Below, one piece after another: positions 8,761-17,876 of a stretch of 64,000 nt of DNA. The DNA comes from Chryseobacterium gleum (lineage in GTDB: Bacteria; Bacteroidota; Bacteroidia; Flavobacteriales_D; Crocinitomicaceae): the NCBI GenBank assembly GCA_945862165.1, contig CAMAXI010000009.1, forward strand, positions 48,693 to 112,692, given 5' to 3'. Every line of letters starts with the position of its first letter. Position 1 is the first letter of the stretch. Made by a program: the position numbers and the translations under genes. The notes beneath the pieces were generated by a model. The model made no database searches. It was given only the letters and a program-made list of their open reading frames with translations, and was not told the DNA's origin.

Positions 8761-10887
8761 TTACCGCTCGATTTCGATGCTGAAATCTTGGGTAAGGATG
8801 AAGCGTGCATCGATGGATTTTTCGGTGCCAGGCATTTCGAGGCCTTTGATTTTGGCTGTTTTACCGGTAGTGATTAGATCTACGACTTGTTTGTCTGTAA
8901 GTTTTTTATTTAATAGGCCAAATGGTATTTTAAATCCGCAAGAAGCGAAATTAGCGCAACCGTATGCTGTGTTTCCTTTGCGTAGGTTGACCTGTTTGCA
9001 TTTAGGACAAAGTAAGTCTTCCGGATTTTCGGTTTTCTTTTCTTTTTTCTCTCGTGGTTTAGAAACTTTCTCTTTGACAACTTCCACTGGTTTTTCAGGT
9101 GCGATAGCAATCACGCGTTTCGTATTGAATATCACTTCTTCGGTCAACTCAGACACCATTTGAACTAATTCCTGTTTGAAGGTATCTAATTCGTATTCTC
9201 CTTTTTCGATCAAGCGAATTTTACGTTCCCAATTACCAGTTAGTTCAGGACTTTTCAATAATTCGTTTTGAATTGTGTCTATAAGATCTACTCCTGTTTG
9301 GGTTGGGACAATGTTTTTCTTTTTACGCTCGATGTATTTACGACGAAATAGCGTTTCAATGATGTTAGCACGTGTAGATGGTCGACCGATACCATTGTCT
9401 TTTAACAACTCTCGCATTTCTTCATCTTCCACTTGTTTCCCTGCTGTTTCCATCGCACGTAACAAGGTCGCTTCCGTATAATATTTTGGAGGAGAAGTTT
9501 TACCTTGGTGCACTTTTGGTTCGTGCGGTCCAGATTCTCCTTCTTCGAAATGCGGCATCACTGTTTCCTCTTCTCCTTTTTTATCCGATTCCCCTTGCTT
9601 ATCATTACTATATACCTCTCGCCAGCCTGGTTCAATAATCTGTTTACCTGTTGCTTTGAATTCAACCATTCCTACTTTACCAAGTACTGTTGTGTTCGAT
9701 ACTTTACATTCTGGGTAAAAAACAGCAATAAAACGTTTAGCGATTAGATCATAAATTTGTTTTTCATTCAGTGGTAATCCTTGCGGGAATTCACCTGTCG
9801 GAATAATTGCGTGGTGATCTGTCACTTTTTTATCGTCAAAAACTACTTTCGACTTTGGAATTGGTTTTTGCAATAAGGGAGCAATTAATCGTTCGTAGGG
9901 TTTCATTGCTTGGAGAATTCCTGGAATTTTAGGATGAATATCTTCCGAAAGGTAGGTTGTATCCACACGTGGATAAGTCACTAATTTCTTTTCGTATAAG
10001 TTTTGGATTCCTCTTAATGTTTCATCCGCAGTAAACGCATATTTACGGTTGGCTTCAACCTGAAGCGCTGTCAAATCAAACAATCTTGGGTTTCCTTCTT
10101 TTCCTTCTTTTTGTTCGAAGGAAGTAATTTCAAAATTATGTTGTTTTAAATATTCTAACCCTTTTTCGGCTTTTTCTTTAGATCGAATTCGGTCTATTGT
10201 TGCCGTAAATTCTGTTTCACGATAGGTTGTTTTTAATTCCCAGTATTCATCTGTTATAAATGCTTCAATTTCTTTATGCCGTTGCACGATCATGGATAAG
10301 GTAGGAGTTTGTACACGACCAATTGAGAATGTTGCTTTTCCACGACCAAATTTTACGGTAAACAAACGCGTAGCATTCATTCCTAACATCCAATCGCCAA
10401 TCGCGCGTGCACTTCCTGCTTTATATAGATTATCGTATTTGGTAGAATCTACTAATTTTGAAAAACCTTCTTTGATTGCTTCTTCGGTTAGCGATGAAAT
10501 CCATAAACGTTTAACCGGAACATTGCATTTTGCTTTCAACAATACCCAACGTTGAATTAATTCTCCCTCTTGCCCGGCATCTCCACAGTTTATGACCTCT
10601 GTACAGTTTTGCACCAAACGTTCGATGGTATGAAATTGTTTTTTGGAGGATTGCTGGTCGATTAATTTGATTCCAAAACTCGAAGGTACCATCGGTAAAT
10701 CTTCCAAGCGCCAGAATTTCCATTTTTCGGTATAATCTTGTGGTTCTTTTAGGGTACATAAATGTCCGAATGTCCATGTGACTTGGTACCCATTTCCTTC
10801 CATATAGCCGTCTTTTGCCTGTGTAGCGCCTATAATTTTGGCGATATCACGTGCGACACTTGGTTTCTCTGCTATACAAACAATCAT
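8761..10887 (-). CDS. topB: DNA topoisomerase III (type IA)
   Basis: The 708-aa enzyme relaxes and decatenates DNA by single-strand passage. The N-terminal TOPRIM domain starts MIVCIAEKPSVARDIA and carries the acidic DAGQEGE motif. The active-site tyrosine lies in LVTYPRVDTTYLS, preceded by the FSIGRVQTPTLS signature. The C-terminus has a zinc-finger-like CPKCKQVNLRKGNTAYGC segment and a basic Lys/Glu linker. Length and order match chromosomal or integrative-element TopB proteins of Bacteroidota. No conjugation genes are nearby, so it appears to be the housekeeping copy. Confidence 0.95.
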   Translation of the reverse strand: MIVCIAEKPSVARDIAKIIGATQAKDGYMEGNGYQVTWTFGHLCTLKEPQDYTEKWKFWRLEDLPMVPSSFGIKLIDQQSSKKQFHTIERLVQNCTEVINCGDAGQEGELIQRWVLLKAKCNVPVKRLWISSLTEEAIKEGFSKLVDSTKYDNLYKAGSARAIGDWMLGMNATRLFTVKFGRGKATFSIGRVQTPTLSMIVQRHKEIEAFITDEYWELKTTYRETEFTATIDRIRSKEKAEKGLEYLKQHNFEITSFEQKEGKEGNPRLFDLTALQVEANRKYAFTADETLRGIQNLYEKKLVTYPRVDTTYLSEDIHPKIPGILQAMKPYERLIAPLLQKPIPKSKVVFDDKKVTDHHAIIPTGEFPQGLPLNEKQIYDLIAKRFIAVFYPECKVSNTTVLGKVGMVEFKATGKQIIEPGWREVYSNDKQGESDKKGEEETVMPHFEEGESGPHEPKVHQGKTSPPKYYTEATLLRAMETAGKQVEDEEMRELLKDNGIGRPSTRANIIETLFRRKYIERKKKNIVPTQTGVDLIDTIQNELLKSPELTGNWERKIRLIEKGEYELDTFKQELVQMVSELTEEVIFNTKRVIAIAPEKPVEVVKEKVSKPREKKEKKTENPEDLLCPKCKQVNLRKGNTAYGCANFASCGFKIPFGLLNKKLTDKQVVDLITTGKTAKIKGLEMPGTEKSIDARFILTQDFSIEIER

Positions 10888-10964
10888 AGGAAATTATTGG
10901 GAGAGCGAAGATACAGAAAATGAAAGGGAAGATAAAGTGATGTTGATAAGTCGTGAGAAATAGC

Positions 10965-11468
10965 TTATTTCCAATAACGATAAACTACAAACCCATGCGG
11001 ATTTTTTTCATCTGCTTGGTAATGCAATACTTCTTCTTTGTTCCATGCTGTTTCATCGAATTCAGGAAAGAAAGTATCTGGTTCAAAAGCGTGATCGATG
11101 TGGGTAATAAACATTTCGTTTAAATTATTATTCTCCAAGGCTTCCCGGTAGATTTGTCCTCCACCTATAACAAATAATTTGCGTTCAGATTCATCTTTAA
11201 AATATTCGATACATTCATTTAAAGAGGTAAACACTTTACAAGTCCCAGCGTCAAAATTAGTGTTACGACTAAGTACTACGTTTTCTCTGTTTGGAAGTGG
11301 TCGGTATTTCTCTGGAATCGAATCGTAATTTTTTCGTCCCATTACAACAATTTGTTCTTTTGTGGTTGCTGTGAAAAAACGCATTTCTGCAGGTAAATGC
11401 CACATTAGGTCATTGTCTTTACCGATTCCTCGGTTGCTGTCCATGGCTACGATAAGGGAGAAGTTCAT
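10965..11468 (-). CDS. folA: dihydrofolate reductase
   Basis: The 167-aa enzyme reduces dihydrofolate to tetrahydrofolate with NADPH. The N-terminal SLIVAMDSNRGIGKDNDLMW and LPAEMRFFTATT segments, the VVMGRKNYDSIP cofactor site and the VIGGGQIYREAL motif are all in place, so it should be active. It lies just downstream of thyA on the same strand. This is the classic pairing, since thymidylate synthase produces the dihydrofolate that this enzyme recycles. The 118-bp gap between them holds short repeats. Confidence 0.95.
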   Translation of the reverse strand: MNFSLIVAMDSNRGIGKDNDLMWHLPAEMRFFTATTKEQIVVMGRKNYDSIPEKYRPLPNRENVVLSRNTNFDAGTCKVFTSLNECIEYFKDESERKLFVIGGGQIYREALENNNLNEMFITHIDHAFEPDTFFPEFDETAWNKEEVLHYQADEKNPHGFVVYRYWK

Positions 11469-11586
11469 TTGAGTGACGAGATTTGAGTGACGGTCCTTCG
11501 AGAGCCTCAGGAACCTTTAAAGTAATGATTCTTGAGAGCCTCAGGAACCTTTTATAGTGACGAGTGACGGGAAACGAGTGATAGAA
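11469..11586. repeat. thyA-folA spacer with dispersed short repeats
   Basis: The spacer contains two copies of GAGAGCCTCAGGAACCTTT (near 11499 and 11536) and several GAGTGACG words. The GAGAGCCTCAG core also appears at 5698. These look like members of a short intergenic repeat family. No gene or clear terminator is seen. Confidence 0.6.
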
Positions 11587-12381
11587 TTAAACTGCGACTG
11601 CGCCTTTGATGTGTGGATGTGGGTCGTAGTTTGTTAATTCAAAATCTTCCAATTTGAAATCAAAGATGTTTTTCACCTCTGGATTGATTTTCATGGTTGG
11701 AAGTGGTCTGAAATCACGGGTTAATTGTAATTTCACTTGTTCTAAATGATTGTTGTACAAATGCGCATCGCCAAACGTATGGATGAAATCTCCTATTTGC
11801 AGGTCGCAAACTTGTGCTACCATCATCGTTAATAAAGCGTATGAAGCTATATTGAAAGGTACACCTAAAAATGTATCTGCACTACGTTGGTATAATTGGC
11901 AACTTAATTTACCATCTGCTACGTAGAATTGAAATAATGAATGACAAGGTGGTAAGGCCATGTTATCTACATCTGCGACATTCCATGCAGAAACCATTAA
12001 TCTACGTGAATTTGGATTCTTTTTAATTTGGTCAATAAGGTTGGTAATTTGATCAATTGTTCCACCTTTACCATCTGGCCAGGACCTCCATTGATATCCA
12101 TAAACTGGTCCTAAATTTCCTTGTGCATCTGCCCATTCATCCCAGATAGATACATTATTATCTTTTAGGTATTTAATATTTGTATCTCCACGTAAGAACC
12201 ACAATAATTCAACAATAATAGAGCGTAAATGCAATTTTTTTGTCGTAAGTAATGGAAAACCTTGACTTAAATCAAAACGCATTTGATAACCAAAGGTAGA
12301 AATTGTACCTGTACCTGTTCTATCTCCTTTTTGCGTCCCGTTTTCAAGAATATGGTTTAGTAAATCGTGGTATTGTTTCAT
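11587..12381 (-). CDS. thyA: thymidylate synthase
   Basis: The 264-aa protein has the same length and numbering as the E. coli enzyme. The catalytic cysteine is Cys146 in [12 protein letters not shown], followed by the [17 protein letters not shown] dUMP-binding segment. It methylates dUMP to dTMP using methylene-tetrahydrofolate. The N-terminal [11 protein letters not shown] loop and the C-terminal IKGAVAV end are conserved. It sits 6 bp after the bifunctional-nuclease-domain gene and upstream of folA, forming a dTMP-folate unit. Confidence 0.97.
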   Translation of the reverse strand: MKQYHDLLNHILENGTQKGDRTGTGTISTFGYQMRFDLSQGFPLLTTKKLHLRSIIVELLWFLRGDTNIKYLKDNNVSIWDEWADAQGNLGPVYGYQWRSWPDGKGGTIDQITNLIDQIKKNPNSRRLMVSAWNVADVDNMALPPCHSLFQFYVADGKLSCQLYQRSADTFLGVPFNIASYALLTMMVAQVCDLQIGDFIHTFGDAHLYNNHLEQVKLQLTRDFRPLPTMKINPEVKNIFDFKLEDFELTNYDPHPHIKGAVAV

Positions 12382-12387
12382 GTGTTT

Positions 12388-12978
12388 TTAGGATTCAGAA
12401 CGTTTATTAATTTCATCTCGTAAACGAGAAGCTAATTCATAATCTTCATTTTCAATTGCATCCAGTAATTGTTGCTCTAATTCTTCGACATTATAGGTAG
12501 TAACCAGTTTTTCACTTGGTGTGGTACTCACTTCTGAAGAAGGAGAATCTTGTTGTAGTTCTGCATTTTCATCTAACAAAATACCTGCACTCGCTAGAAT
12601 ATTTTCATAGGTATAAATTGGGCATTTAAAACGAACTCCTAAAGCAATAGCATCCGAAGTACGCGCGTCAATTTCACTAATTTTTTCATCTTTAGAACAG
12701 ATCAATTTAGCATAAAAAACACCTTCCACAAGATTATAAATAATTACTTCAACAACTTCAATTTGAAAAGATTGCGCAAAACTTTTGAATAAGTCATGGG
12801 TTAATGGTCTTGTAGGCGTCATTTTTTCCAATTCAATGGCAATTGCTTGCGCTTCAAAGCCACCGATGATAATTGGCAAACTTCTTTTCCCTCCAGTTTC
12901 GGCAAGAACAAGCGCGTATGCTCCTGACTGTGTTTGGCTGTAGGAAAGTCCTACAATTTCCAATTTTACCTTTTCCAT
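12388..12978 (-). CDS. bifunctional nuclease (BFN/DUF151) domain protein with UVR motif
   Basis: The 196-aa protein has an N-terminal BFN domain (about residues 1-135), with GAYALVLAETGGKRSLPIII and the DARTSDAIALGVRFKCPIY segment. A short acidic/serine linker follows, then a C-terminal UVR motif (about 165-195, EELEQQLLDAIENEDYELAS). UVR motifs mediate contacts in UvrB/UvrC and protein-arginine kinase activators. The combination is typical of Bacteroidota. The nuclease activity known from plant members is not proven in bacteria. The gene leads into thyA. Confidence 0.88.
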   Translation of the reverse strand: MEKVKLEIVGLSYSQTQSGAYALVLAETGGKRSLPIIIGGFEAQAIAIELEKMTPTRPLTHDLFKSFAQSFQIEVVEVIIYNLVEGVFYAKLICSKDEKISEIDARTSDAIALGVRFKCPIYTYENILASAGILLDENAELQQDSPSSEVSTTPSEKLVTTYNVEELEQQLLDAIENEDYELASRLRDEINKRSES

Positions 12979-13005
12979 GTATTATTACTCAAGATATGAA
13001 AAAAC

Positions 13006-13037
13006 AAAAACCAGTAGTGTTTCAACTACCAGTTTTT
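13006..13037 (-). terminator. imperfect terminator hairpin after etfA
   Basis: The arms at 13006-13018 and 13025-13037 pair except for two central mismatches around a 6-nt loop, with an A/T-rich outer stem. It lies between the etfA stop and the BFN gene start. It could end the etfBA transcript, but the internal mismatches make this moderate only. Confidence 0.5.
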
Positions 13038-13059
13038 ATTATAAATTTATTTGCTATTA

Positions 13060-14001
13060 TTAGTTTGCATTTTTGAAATTCTTCAATGCTTCTGTCAATT
13101 TAGGCAATACCTCAAATGCATCTCCAACGATTCCATAATCTGCTGCTTTAAAGAAAGGAGCTTCCGAATCCGAGTTAATAACCACGATTACTTTAGAACC
13201 ATTTACACCAGCTAAATGTTGAATAGCACCAGAAATACCTGCAGCGATGTATAAGTTTGGACGAATTGCTACGCCTGTTTGTCCTACGTGCTCATGGTGA
13301 GGTCTCCAACCGATATCTGCAACTGGACGAGAACAAGCTGTAGCAGCACCCAATACATTTGCAAGATCTTCTACAATTCCCCAGTTTTCAGGACCTTTCA
13401 ATCCACGTCCTGCAGATACCACTAAGTCCGCTTCTGGTAATGGAATACTTCCTTCTGGTTTTTTCGTGTCAATCACTTTTATTGCAGCAACTCCTACATT
13501 ACCATTGAAAGCTTCAACGGTAGCAGTTCCTTCAATATTTTCTGGTTTTATGGAATTTGGCAACAAAGAAATGATTTTAACAGCCGTTTTCACAGCAACT
13601 TTTCCAAATGCTTTTCCGGAGAACACGTTTACTTTACATGTAAAACCATTTCCAGTTTCAGGTAATGCAATCGCTCCAGAGATTAAACCAGCTTTCAAAC
13701 GAACAGATAAACGAGGAGCAACCGCTTTCGCTACAAGGTCGTGTGAGAAAATTACCGCTTCCGCACCAGTTGCTTCCACAGCACTTGCTACTAAACGTGT
13801 AATTTGTTGATTATCTGCCTCATTGATAGAAGAATCAACCAATACTTTGTTTGCTCCATAAGCTCCTAATGCTTCCGCACCAGCAGCATTACCGTAAGCA
13901 ACAACTGTAACTTCTCCTCCTAATTTTTTTGCATATGTAACTGCTTCAAAAGAAGCTTTAGCAGCAAAATGGTTTGTATTAATATATACTAATGCTTTCA
14001 T
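13060..14001 (-). CDS. etfA: electron transfer flavoprotein alpha subunit
   Basis: I choose the start MKALVYINTNHFAAK (14001), giving 313 aa. A longer frame to 14037 would run into etfB. The C-terminal FAD domain shows SAGRGLKGPENW, the CSRPVADIGW segment and GQTGVAIRPNLYIAAGISGA. These are the standard ETF-alpha FAD-binding motifs. The protein pairs with EtfB to carry electrons from acyl-CoA dehydrogenases to the quinone pool. It begins 1 bp after the etfB stop, so the two are co-translated. Confidence 0.96.
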   Translation of the reverse strand: MKALVYINTNHFAAKASFEAVTYAKKLGGEVTVVAYGNAAGAEALGAYGANKVLVDSSINEADNQQITRLVASAVEATGAEAVIFSHDLVAKAVAPRLSVRLKAGLISGAIALPETGNGFTCKVNVFSGKAFGKVAVKTAVKIISLLPNSIKPENIEGTATVEAFNGNVGVAAIKVIDTKKPEGSIPLPEADLVVSAGRGLKGPENWGIVEDLANVLGAATACSRPVADIGWRPHHEHVGQTGVAIRPNLYIAAGISGAIQHLAGVNGSKVIVVINSDSEAPFFKAADYGIVGDAFEVLPKLTEALKNFKNAN

Positions 14002-14002
14002 C

Positions 14003-14743
14003 TTAAATAACTTTTGCTTCGTTGTGTAACAAATCAACTAATTCTGCCATGTTTGAAGGATCAATCATTCTGCATGCTTTTTTCGCATCTGGTAATGAAT
14101 AAGACTCAAAACTTGTGTAAACTTCCACAGTAGATGGAGCAATCACTTCTAAAGGTTTTGTTCTAGCTGCCATGATACCACGCATGTTTGGAATTCGTTG
14201 TTCCGCCATACCTTTCGCACAACTTACAACTGCAGGAGTTGAAACTTCTACAATTTGAAGTCCACCAACTATTTCCTGTTCCAATGTCAACGTTGTACCG
14301 TTTACATCTAATTTAGAAGCTTGCGAAGCAAAAGGAACATCTAAGAATTCAGCTACCATACCAGCAACTTGCGAACCGTTATAATTGATTGTTTCTTTAC
14401 CTGTCAACACTAAATCAAAGTTATTTTTCTTTGCATACTCTGCGATTTGAGAAGCAACAAAAAACGCATCTGTAGGTTCAGCATCGATACGCACTGCATT
14501 GTCAGCACCAATTGCTAATGCCTTACGAATGATAGATTCATCTGCAGCATTCCCAACGGTAATGATCGTTACATTTCCTCCGATAGTTTCCTTTAACTCC
14601 AATGCTCGAACAAGTGCATACCACTCGTCGTACGGGTTAACAATATATTGCACGCCGTTCTCATCAAATTTTGTATTACCATCGGTAAACGCAATTTTAG
14701 AAGTTGTGTCTGGTGATTTACTGATACAAACTAAAATATTCAT
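14003..14743 (-). CDS. etfB: electron transfer flavoprotein beta subunit
   Basis: The 246-aa protein starts MNILVCISKSPDTTSKIAF and includes the AMP-binding region LVLTGKETINYNGSQVAGMVAEFLD-type motif, of which TGKETINYNGSQV is the key part. It forms the ETF heterodimer with the adjacent EtfA. The reading frame lies directly ahead of etfA. A -7-like TAAATTTG (minus strand, 14767-14774) is 24 nt upstream of the start and may drive the pair, but no clear -33 TTG was found. Confidence 0.96.
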   Translation of the reverse strand: MNILVCISKSPDTTSKIAFTDGNTKFDENGVQYIVNPYDEWYALVRALELKETIGGNVTIITVGNAADESIIRKALAIGADNAVRIDAEPTDAFFVASQIAEYAKKNNFDLVLTGKETINYNGSQVAGMVAEFLDVPFASQASKLDVNGTTLTLEQEIVGGLQIVEVSTPAVVSCAKGMAEQRIPNMRGIMAARTKPLEVIAPSTVEVYTSFESYSLPDAKKACRMIDPSNMAELVDLLHNEAKVI

Positions 14744-14876
14744 GCTAAAATTTTAAACTTAACAGACAAATTTAAGAAATAATAGTCAGTTAGCGGTGGT
14801 TTGAAGGAAATTTTGAGAAAGGAAAGTTGAGGGGTGGAATTGAAGGGGTGGAAATTAGAATTGGTGGAGGGTGTGA

Positions 14877-14902
14877 CTTCGACTTCGCTCAGTCTGACGA
14901 AA
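14877..14902 (+). repeat. dispersed TTCGACTTCGCTCAGTCTGAC repeat
   Basis: The word family CTTCGACTTCGCTCAGTC-GACGAAAC occurs here and again at 15958-15984 with one mismatch. A related, tandemly arranged form is at 39458-39556. All copies are intergenic. This is a short dispersed repeat of unknown role. Confidence 0.7.
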
Positions 14903-14925
14903 CTAAAAGATGATAAATAAGAGGA

Positions 14926-15594
14926 TTATTCGCGTAGAAAATTCAAAATGATTTCTTCTAATTTTCGGGTTTCTGTGAGTGGCAGGAGGTGTCCGCCGTT
15001 GGGTATAGGAACTGCGTTTTTAATGTTGGAATAATATAAGATACGGTCGTTGGTTCCGTGGATGTGGATTATTTTTTTTGGAGCAGGAATACAATTCCAA
15101 CTCATCCCTTCATTTTGCCAAGTACATACCGCATTTAATGCCCAACGTAAGTAGGTTGGTGAGGTGTCGTTATAAATATCATCCAGTATTTTTCGGTCTT
15201 CTTGGGTGGAAACACTAAATACAAAATAGGACAAGCGGTTTGACTTTTTGAGCCATTGCATGGGGAAAAATAGCGGAACTCTCAATTTCCCGAGCATTCG
15301 ATAAAGAAATGGAATTTCCTTTTTTGTCTTTGCAGATGCAATCAAGACCAGTTTTTGAAATGGAAGAAATTTAGAAACTTCAATCGCCATAATTCCTCCG
15401 AAAGAAATACCAATGACTAATGGATTTGGTTCTGTGATTTGTTTAGAAATACGTAAGGCATAATTTTGGATAGTTTCATTTTTCAATGGTTCGAGCCAAT
15501 GTATAAACACTGGCTCGAACTCTTGAAAATTCATTTTATGAAATACGCGGTGGTCTGCGCCAAGTCCTGAGAATATGAAGATTTTTTGTGGCAT
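14926..15594 (-). CDS. alpha/beta hydrolase
   Basis: The 222-aa protein has an alpha/beta-hydrolase outline: the N-terminal FIFSGLGADHRVFHKM oxyanion region, the nucleophile elbow GISFGG with Ser64, and a C-terminal GGHLLP that would supply the catalytic His. The acid may be Asp in HGTNDRILYY. The substrate cannot be inferred. It lies downstream of mtnA on the same strand but is separated from it by the ~400-bp repeat-containing gap, so it is probably not part of the methionine-salvage operon. Confidence 0.8.
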   Translation of the reverse strand: MPQKIFIFSGLGADHRVFHKMNFQEFEPVFIHWLEPLKNETIQNYALRISKQITEPNPLVIGISFGGIMAIEVSKFLPFQKLVLIASAKTKKEIPFLYRMLGKLRVPLFFPMQWLKKSNRLSYFVFSVSTQEDRKILDDIYNDTSPTYLRWALNAVCTWQNEGMSWNCIPAPKKIIHIHGTNDRILYYSNIKNAVPIPNGGHLLPLTETRKLEEIILNFLRE

Positions 15595-15990
15595 AATTTA
15601 ATTCAAAATCCATTAATACAAATGTATACTTTTATTTATGCTATTTGCTTTTTGAATGGTTTTGTTGGTTTTTGATAGGATATTGTTTCGCGGTGCGAAA
15701 CAGAGGTTTTTCTGTCACTTTTTGTTGCAGCAAAAAGTAACCAAAAACTGCTTCGTCGCTGGAAAAGCATCGGCTTTTAGTTCGAAACGTTCGCTACAAA
15801 AACAAAACTCGTCGCCTTACAGGACTCCTCAAACAGTTTTTTTTGTTACGCTACCTTATTCGATAAAAGCACGATGTACTTTTCCGAGGCGACAGTGGTT
15901 CAATCGCTAATTGGGTGTTTCGGATGTAGGTTCAACCGTTTTTGGTGGAGGTTATGACTTCGACTTCGCTCAGTCGGACGAAACTGAATT
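15595..15990. other. 396-bp intergenic region holding the second dispersed repeat
   Basis: Between the hydrolase start and the mtnA stop I see no supported gene. It contains repeat copy B (15687-15951), followed at 15958-15984 by a TTCGACTTCGCTCAGTCGGAC-type short repeat. Small open frames on either strand arise from the repeat and are not conserved with copy A at their ends. Confidence 0.7.
15687..15951 (+). repeat. dispersed ~260-bp repeat, copy B
   Basis: It is collinear with 8404-8662 and in the same orientation. It keeps the TTCGCGGTGCGAAA left end (itself an inverted repeat, TTCGC-GGT-GCGAA) and the GTCGCTGGAAAAGCATCGGC block. The ACGCTACCTTATTCGATAAA block and the TCGCTAATTGGGTGTTTCGG block near the right end are also kept. 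The internal palindrome here is ACTTTTTGTTGC-AGCAAAAAGT, a different centre from copy A but the same fold. Both copies sit between the start of one minus-strand gene and the end of the next. Confidence 0.8.
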
Positions 15991-17073
15991 TTATTTATAT
16001 TCTGGGAACAAGCTTAACAAGCCTTCTTCCGATGCATCACACACACCTCTTTCGGTAATTATTTTAGTTACCAAACGTGCAGGGGTAACGTCAAATCCAT
16101 AATTGCTTGCAGGGGTTGTTTCCGGGCAAATTAACACCGATTCGATGTTTCCATTTGGACCTTTACCAATCATGTAACGCACCTCATCTTGGTTTCGTTC
16201 TTCAATAGGAATTTCGGTTAAGCCATTATTGATGGTCATATCCAAAGTTGTAGAAGGTAATGCCACATAAAATGGAATTTTATTATCATAAGCAGCTAAT
16301 GCTTTTAGATAAGTTCCAATTTTGTTTGCTACATCGCCTTGACGTGTTGTGCGGTCTGTACCAACAATCACCATATCGACCATACCGTGCTGCATTAGGT
16401 GGCCTCCAGCATTATCCACGATTAATGTATGTGGCACATTGTGGCGTGTTAATTCATACGCTGTCAAGTTTGAACCTTGGTTTCTTGGGCGTGTTTCATC
16501 CACCCAAACATGTACTTTGATTCCTTTTTGGATTGCTTGGTATATTGGTGAAGTAATGGTTCCCCACTCTACACAGCCCAACATTCCTGCATTACAATGT
16601 GTTAAAATATTTACCACTTCCCCATTTTTTCTCTGTGCGATTTCTTCAATCAGCGGTAAACCATGCACCCCAATCATACGACACGTTTCCACATCTTCCT
16701 CCACAATCGCAGCGGCTGCTTCCCAAGCTGTTTTTAAAAAATCATCGGCATTGTCCATTGCTTCACGCATTTTATCCAAGGCCCAGAATAAATTCACCGC
16801 TGTTGGTCGAGAAGCCCTTAAATCGGAAAACGCTTGATCTAAGAAAGAGCCGTCTAATTCTTTTTCTACCATTTCACGTACCGCAAGATAGATACCGTAT
16901 GCTGCAGTAGCGCCAATTAACGGTGCTCCACGAACCGTCATTTCTTTGATTGCTACCTCTGCATCTTTGTAAGTAATCAATTTTTCTGTTACGAATTCAT
17001 GCGGAAGTTTGCGTTGATCGATTACTTCTACATAGTTGTCGGCTGTAGGCCAGATGGTGCGGAATTTTGACAT
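15991..17073 (-). CDS. mtnA: S-methyl-5-thioribose-1-phosphate isomerase
   Basis: The 360-aa enzyme isomerises methylthioribose-1-phosphate to methylthioribulose-1-phosphate in methionine salvage. It shows TVRGAPLIGATAAYG near residue 50. The active-site cysteine is in ILTHCNAGMLGCVEWGT, and the catalytic aspartate is in VGTDRTTRQGDVANKIGTY. These are the diagnostic motifs that separate MtnA from eIF2B-like relatives. It follows mtnC by 50 bp on the same strand. Confidence 0.96.
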   Translation of the reverse strand: MSKFRTIWPTADNYVEVIDQRKLPHEFVTEKLITYKDAEVAIKEMTVRGAPLIGATAAYGIYLAVREMVEKELDGSFLDQAFSDLRASRPTAVNLFWALDKMREAMDNADDFLKTAWEAAAAIVEEDVETCRMIGVHGLPLIEEIAQRKNGEVVNILTHCNAGMLGCVEWGTITSPIYQAIQKGIKVHVWVDETRPRNQGSNLTAYELTRHNVPHTLIVDNAGGHLMQHGMVDMVIVGTDRTTRQGDVANKIGTYLKALAAYDNKIPFYVALPSTTLDMTINNGLTEIPIEERNQDEVRYMIGKGPNGNIESVLICPETTPASNYGFDVTPARLVTKIITERGVCDASEEGLLSLFPEYK

Positions 17074-17123
17074 TTAGATATAAGATTATTGATGATTTAA
17101 ATGGATGCTGCATTGCAATATCC

Positions 17124-17810
17124 TTACAGATGGATATCAGAAAAAGATAGTACGGAATTTTTCCAATTAGCAAGTGTTCCTGGGCGCACCAATTGAATGG
17201 TTTGTAAGCCTGCTTGTTGCGCTGCTTCTAATTCTTCTACAATATCGGATAAAAATAAAATTTCTGAAGGTTGTTTATTTAATTTCTGACTGATTTTGAT
17301 ATAGGTTTCTACTTCCCTTTTTCCGCCGGTAGTTGTGTCAAAATAAGCAGAAAAATATGGTGTTAAGTCACCTGAAACACTGTATCCAAAGATTAATTTT
17401 TGCGCAGTAATAGAACCAGAAGAAAAAACACCCAATTGAATTCCAGCGTCTTTCCATGCTTTTAAAGCAGGAGCAACGTCATCGTATACATGTCCTTTTA
17501 TTACGCCTGTTTCATAGGCTTCCTTCCAAAGAATTCCTTGTAAATCTTTCAAAGGCGTGATTTTTTTATCTTCGTTGGACCAGTGTATTAAGGTTTCAAT
17601 CACCTCTTCTTCTGATGCAATTATTTTGTTTTCTATTTCCTGCGCCAAACGAATTGTTTCTCGGAAGATTGCTTGTACTTCTTGCAAATGAAGCATAGTA
17701 CGTACTTTTTGCATATTTTCTCTGAAATAGGGAAAAAGCACGTCGTATACAAATGAAACTGAAGTTGTTGTTCCTTCGATATCTGTAAGAATGAAAGTTG
17801 GTTTGGACAT
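17124..17810 (-). CDS. mtnC: enolase-phosphatase E1 (acireductone synthase)
   Basis: The 228-aa HAD-family enzyme enolises and dephosphorylates diketomethylthiopentyl phosphate to acireductone. The N-terminal FILTDIEGTTTSVSFVYDVL carries the DxE variant nucleophile motif characteristic of E1. The GVFSSGSITAQKLIFG segment provides motif II and LFLSDIVEELEAAQQAG motif III/IV. A -7-like TATTTTTG (minus strand, 17831-17838) lies 20 nt upstream, beside the hairpin that may terminate mtnD. mtnC may therefore have its own promoter. Confidence 0.96.
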   Translation of the reverse strand: MSKPTFILTDIEGTTTSVSFVYDVLFPYFRENMQKVRTMLHLQEVQAIFRETIRLAQEIENKIIASEEEVIETLIHWSNEDKKITPLKDLQGILWKEAYETGVIKGHVYDDVAPALKAWKDAGIQLGVFSSGSITAQKLIFGYSVSGDLTPYFSAYFDTTTGGKREVETYIKISQKLNKQPSEILFLSDIVEELEAAQQAGLQTIQLVRPGTLANWKNSVLSFSDIHL

Positions 17811-17843
17811 TAAAATAACTTTAGGTGATTCAAAAATAAAAAA

Positions 17844-17861
17844 ATCCCACCGAAGAGGGAT
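17844..17861 (-). terminator. short intrinsic terminator after mtnD
   Basis: Read on the minus strand, ATCCC-TCTTCGGT-GGGAT is followed directly by a run of seven T. It lies between the mtnD stop and the mtnC start. The stem is only 5 bp, so termination may be partial and some read-through into mtnC-mtnA is likely. Confidence 0.55.
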
Positions 17862-17876
17862 GAATAAATAGTGACT

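Noticed and set aside
8761..10887. topB as a marker of an integrative conjugative element
   Set aside because: No relaxase, tra or integrase gene lies nearby. The neighbours are housekeeping genes (folA, thyA, etf).
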